This document shows, piece after piece, positions 61,994-64,000 of a stretch of 64,000 bases of DNA (positions are counted from its first letter, which is position 1; every line of letters starts with the position of its first letter). Location of the stretch: contig CAMDFN010000007.1 of assembly GCA_945897565.1 (NCBI GenBank), positions 34,957 through 98,956 on the forward strand, read 5' to 3'. A program made the position numbers and the translations under genes. The stretch comes from Chryseobacterium gleum. GTDB lineage: Bacteria; Bacteroidota; Bacteroidia; Flavobacteriales_D; Crocinitomicaceae. The notes under the pieces are model-generated. The model saw only the letters and a program-made list of their open reading frames with translations. It ran no database searches and had not been told where the DNA came from.

Positions 61994-63520
61994 TTAGTTG
62001 CTCCGGTCCAAATTTCGGTACTGAATGGCTTCGGAGAGGTTAGCGGAGGTAATGCTTGGGCTCGCTTCGAGGTCGGCGATGGTGCGGGCTACTTTGAGGA
62101 TGCGTTCATAGGCGCGCGCAGAGAGGCCAAGTTTTTTCATCGCGCTTTGCAAGATGCTTTGCGCATCTGGGGAAAGCTTGCAGTGTTGCTCTACTTCGCG
62201 TCTGCTCATGTGTGCGTTGGCATAGGTGCCGGGTTGTTGGGCATAGCGCTCTTGTTGTATCTTGCGCGCGGCTAAAATGCGCAGCCTGATCTGCTGACTA
62301 CTCTCTGCCGCCGCGCTTTGATTGAGCTCTGTGTATTTGACGGGACTCACCTCTATATGCATGTCTATGCGGTCGAGCAGAGGGCCCGAGACGCGCTGCA
62401 GGTAGCGCTGCACAGCATTTGGGTGGCAGCCGCAGGCTTTTTCGGGGTGGTTTAAAAAGCCGCACGGGCAGGGGTTCATGGCGGCTACAAGCATAAAATT
62501 GGCCGGATAATCTATAGTAAAGCGCGCTCTTGAAATATTGACCGCGCGGTCTTCGAGGGGTTGGCGCAGTACCTCAAGTACGTGCCTTTTGTATTCTGGG
62601 AGCTCATCTAAAAACAAAACACCGTTGTGCGCCAAGGAGATTTCACCGGGTTGTGGGTAGCTCCCTCCACCGATGAGCCCAATATCTGAAATAGTATGGT
62701 GTGGCTTGCGAAAGGGCCGCTGAGACACAATGCCTGTGCTGCGTTTTTTGCCTGCAACACTATGTATCTTGGTGGTTTCGAGTGCTTCTTCGAGGGTCAT
62801 GGGGGGTAAAATAGTGGGCAGCCGCTTGGCCAACATCGACTTTCCGGCGCCTGGAGGCCCAACGAGGATGAGGTTGTGCGAGCCAGCAGCCGCAATTTCA
62901 AATGCGCGTTTGACATGCAATTGTCCTTTGACATCTGCAAAGTCTAGGTTGGTTTGCGTGGCGAGCTGCTCAAACTCTGCTGGGCCAATAGTTGGTGTTG
63001 GTAATACAGCAGATTTTCCATTGAGAAGGGATATGACTTCGAGAATATTCTTCACGCCATAAATCTCTAACCCTTGTACAATTGCTGCTTCGGGCGCATT
63101 TTCCATGGGTACAATTAAGCCTTTGAAACCTTCGGCTTTGGCTTGCAGCGCAATGGCCAAAACACCTTTGGTGCGCTGGATGCTGCCATCGAGGGAGAGT
63201 TCTCCGAGTAAGAGCAATTCGCTGAGCCGCGTTTCCTTTACTTGCTTGGTAACGGCAAGAATTCCGATCGCAATAGGAAGGTCAAAAACGGAGCCTTCTT
63301 TGCGGATATCTGCAGGGGAGAGGTTGATGGTTACTTCTTTTCCGGGAAAATGGAGCTTGTTGTTGCGAAAAGCAGCTTTGATGCGCTGATGGCTTTCTCT
63401 GACGGCGATATCTGGCAGGCCTACCAAATGAAAGTTGATTCCGATATCGATATTGACTTCGACTTGAATGGTGGTGGCAGAAATACCGAATACGGCACTG
63501 GAGTAGGTTTTGATGAACAT
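61994..63520 (-). CDS. comM: YifB/ComM-family Mg-chelatase-like AAA+ ATPase
   Basis: 508 aa. The N-terminal Lon-protease-like fold (TIQVEVNIDIGINFHLVGLPDIAVRESHQRIKAA) precedes the AAA+ core with Walker A VGPPGAGKSMLAKRLP, Walker B GVLFLDELPEY, and the zinc-like MNPCPCGFLNHPEKACGC loop. In other bacteria ComM is a branch-migration helicase that helps integrate DNA during natural transformation. Length and order are normal. Confidence 0.95.
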   Translation of the reverse strand: MFIKTYSSAVFGISATTIQVEVNIDIGINFHLVGLPDIAVRESHQRIKAAFRNNKLHFPGKEVTINLSPADIRKEGSVFDLPIAIGILAVTKQVKETRLSELLLLGELSLDGSIQRTKGVLAIALQAKAEGFKGLIVPMENAPEAAIVQGLEIYGVKNILEVISLLNGKSAVLPTPTIGPAEFEQLATQTNLDFADVKGQLHVKRAFEIAAAGSHNLILVGPPGAGKSMLAKRLPTILPPMTLEEALETTKIHSVAGKKRSTGIVSQRPFRKPHHTISDIGLIGGGSYPQPGEISLAHNGVLFLDELPEYKRHVLEVLRQPLEDRAVNISRARFTIDYPANFMLVAAMNPCPCGFLNHPEKACGCHPNAVQRYLQRVSGPLLDRIDMHIEVSPVKYTELNQSAAAESSQQIRLRILAARKIQQERYAQQPGTYANAHMSRREVEQHCKLSPDAQSILQSAMKKLGLSARAYERILKVARTIADLEASPSITSANLSEAIQYRNLDRSN

Positions 63521-63613
63521 AATAAATCTTGATTTGATTCAAAGTTCAGGATCTTGCACCAAAAAGGATTCAGTATAAATACCGAAGCCAAATATTCGAA
63601 ACGCAAAAATTGC

Positions 63614-64000
63614 TTACTCTATCAGTAATTTTTCCACTAAAAAACCATTTACGGTCAATAAATAACATCCTTTGGGTAAAAATCCGAGTTCCATTTGAAT
63701 TGATTTTTGACTTGTTGTCATTTGGAAAACTTCTTTCCCAAGTAAATCTGAACATGAGATTTTTGAATTCATGGGTAAATGATCGATGTGAAATAACCCT
63801 CTACTTGGATTAGGGAATACTGAGATCGTGCCACTAAAAGGCGCTTGAACACGACTCGTAACGCATTCTCCTTGGTAAAAGGAACTTACGCCATAGTAAT
63901 ACATGGCCTGACACGAATTTTGATAAGTAACAGAATCGCAACCGCACACGGGGTCAATGACACCCGGGCAAAGCACTTGGATGTCTATCAGACTTGAATC
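63614..64000 (-). CDS. Secreted protein with Kazal-type domain and T9SS tail (5' partial)
   Basis: The frame is open to the window end (reads DSSLIDIQVLCPGVIDPVCGCD), so only the C-terminal ~128 residues are visible. A Kazal-like domain PVCGCDSVTYQNSCQAMYYYGVSSFYQGEC is followed by a type A T9SS sorting domain (ISVFPNPSRGLFHIDHLPM...KGCYLLTVNGFLVEKLLIE). The ORF-track start at 63976 is an internal GTG. It is an exported protein; Kazal domains in such proteins may be protease inhibitors or merely structural. Confidence 0.82.
   Translation of the reverse strand, partial: DSSLIDIQVLCPGVIDPVCGCDSVTYQNSCQAMYYYGVSSFYQGECVTSRVQAPFSGTISVFPNPSRGLFHIDHLPMNSKISCSDLLGKEVFQMTTSQKSIQMELGFLPKGCYLLTVNGFLVEKLLIE

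Noticed and set aside
1-64000. CRISPR arrays, rRNA genes, insertion sequences, prophage or plasmid functions
   Set aside because: Looked for regular repeats, transposase, integrase and rRNA signatures on reading through; none seen. Composition and gene density look uniform.

Overview
The window is a stretch of ordinary-composition chromosome from a member of the Bacteroidota, most likely a Flavobacteriales-type organism. Lineage markers seen directly are: type IX secretion (T9SS) C-terminal tails with the IFPNP/VFPNP signature, a short primary sigma factor without region 1.1, a DNA polymerase III alpha with a fused proofreading domain, DUF4494, DUF1573 and DUF4249-like proteins, a meso-DAP-type MurE (DNPR), and several promoter -7 elements of the Bacteroidota form TAnnTTTG. 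There is no rRNA, CRISPR array, insertion sequence or prophage. One tRNA (His) is present.

Layout. 1-15536 (+): a division and cell wall (dcw) cluster, ftsI(partial)-murE-mraY-murD-ftsW-murG-murC-ftsQ-ftsA-ftsZ, running without a visible break through a YqeY-family gene into the methionine-salvage trio mtnB-mtnD-mtnC, and ending at a strong hairpin (15550-15580). 15607-26072 (-): DUF1573 protein, then the chain ldt-rpe-orphan-cvfB-gpsA-aspartate kinase-feoA-feoB-small Cys-rich Feo protein-corA. 26119-32009 (+): rhomboid protease, class IV aminotransferase, dnaE. 32110-34656 (-): zinc-ribbon coiled-coil protein, Nif3-like protein and a putative envelope protein. 34764-35052 (+): a YceI gene that has lost its N-terminal half but keeps an Fnr-type promoter. 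35042-40562 (-): a seven-gene, translationally coupled photo-oxidative operon: ECF sigma-crtI-crtB-idi-pterin synthase-photolyase-peroxiredoxin. Then a threonine dehydrogenase-like SDR (-), tyrosine catabolism hmgA-hppD (+), a thioredoxin-like protein (-), tRNA-His (+), a hydrolase and a zinc-ribbon protein (-), and rpoD (+). 47235-53131 (-): small lipoprotein, then an FKBP-FKBP-DUF4249-priA operon. 53235-56245 (+): cdd, DUF4494, pdxH, M16 protease. 56272-60503 (-): TonB receptor-DUF1015-YggS. Finally (-) a PETase-like secreted hydrolase with a T9SS tail, comM, and a partial Kazal/T9SS protein cut by the window edge.

The most interesting system is the 35-40.7 kb block. It is a single coupled transcription unit that would combine light/oxidative signalling (ECF sigma without a neighbouring anti-sigma), a carotenoid pathway (IPP isomerase, phytoene synthase, desaturase), DNA photorepair, a pterin synthase that may feed the photolyase antenna, and a thiol peroxidase. 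Upstream lies a 35-bp-period tandem array of GTTTAAC/GTTAAAC palindromes that looks like an operator. A broken isoprenoid-binding YceI gene with an intact Fnr-type promoter sits at the other end. Other points to check are the PETase-like enzyme, the coupling of methionine salvage to the dcw operon, a hidden 56-residue Feo protein, and an unusual tRNA-His acceptor stem.

Almost every base is covered by a recognisable gene; no gene-free stretch exceeds about 300 bases. Function assignments come from recognised motifs and family memory, not from database searches.
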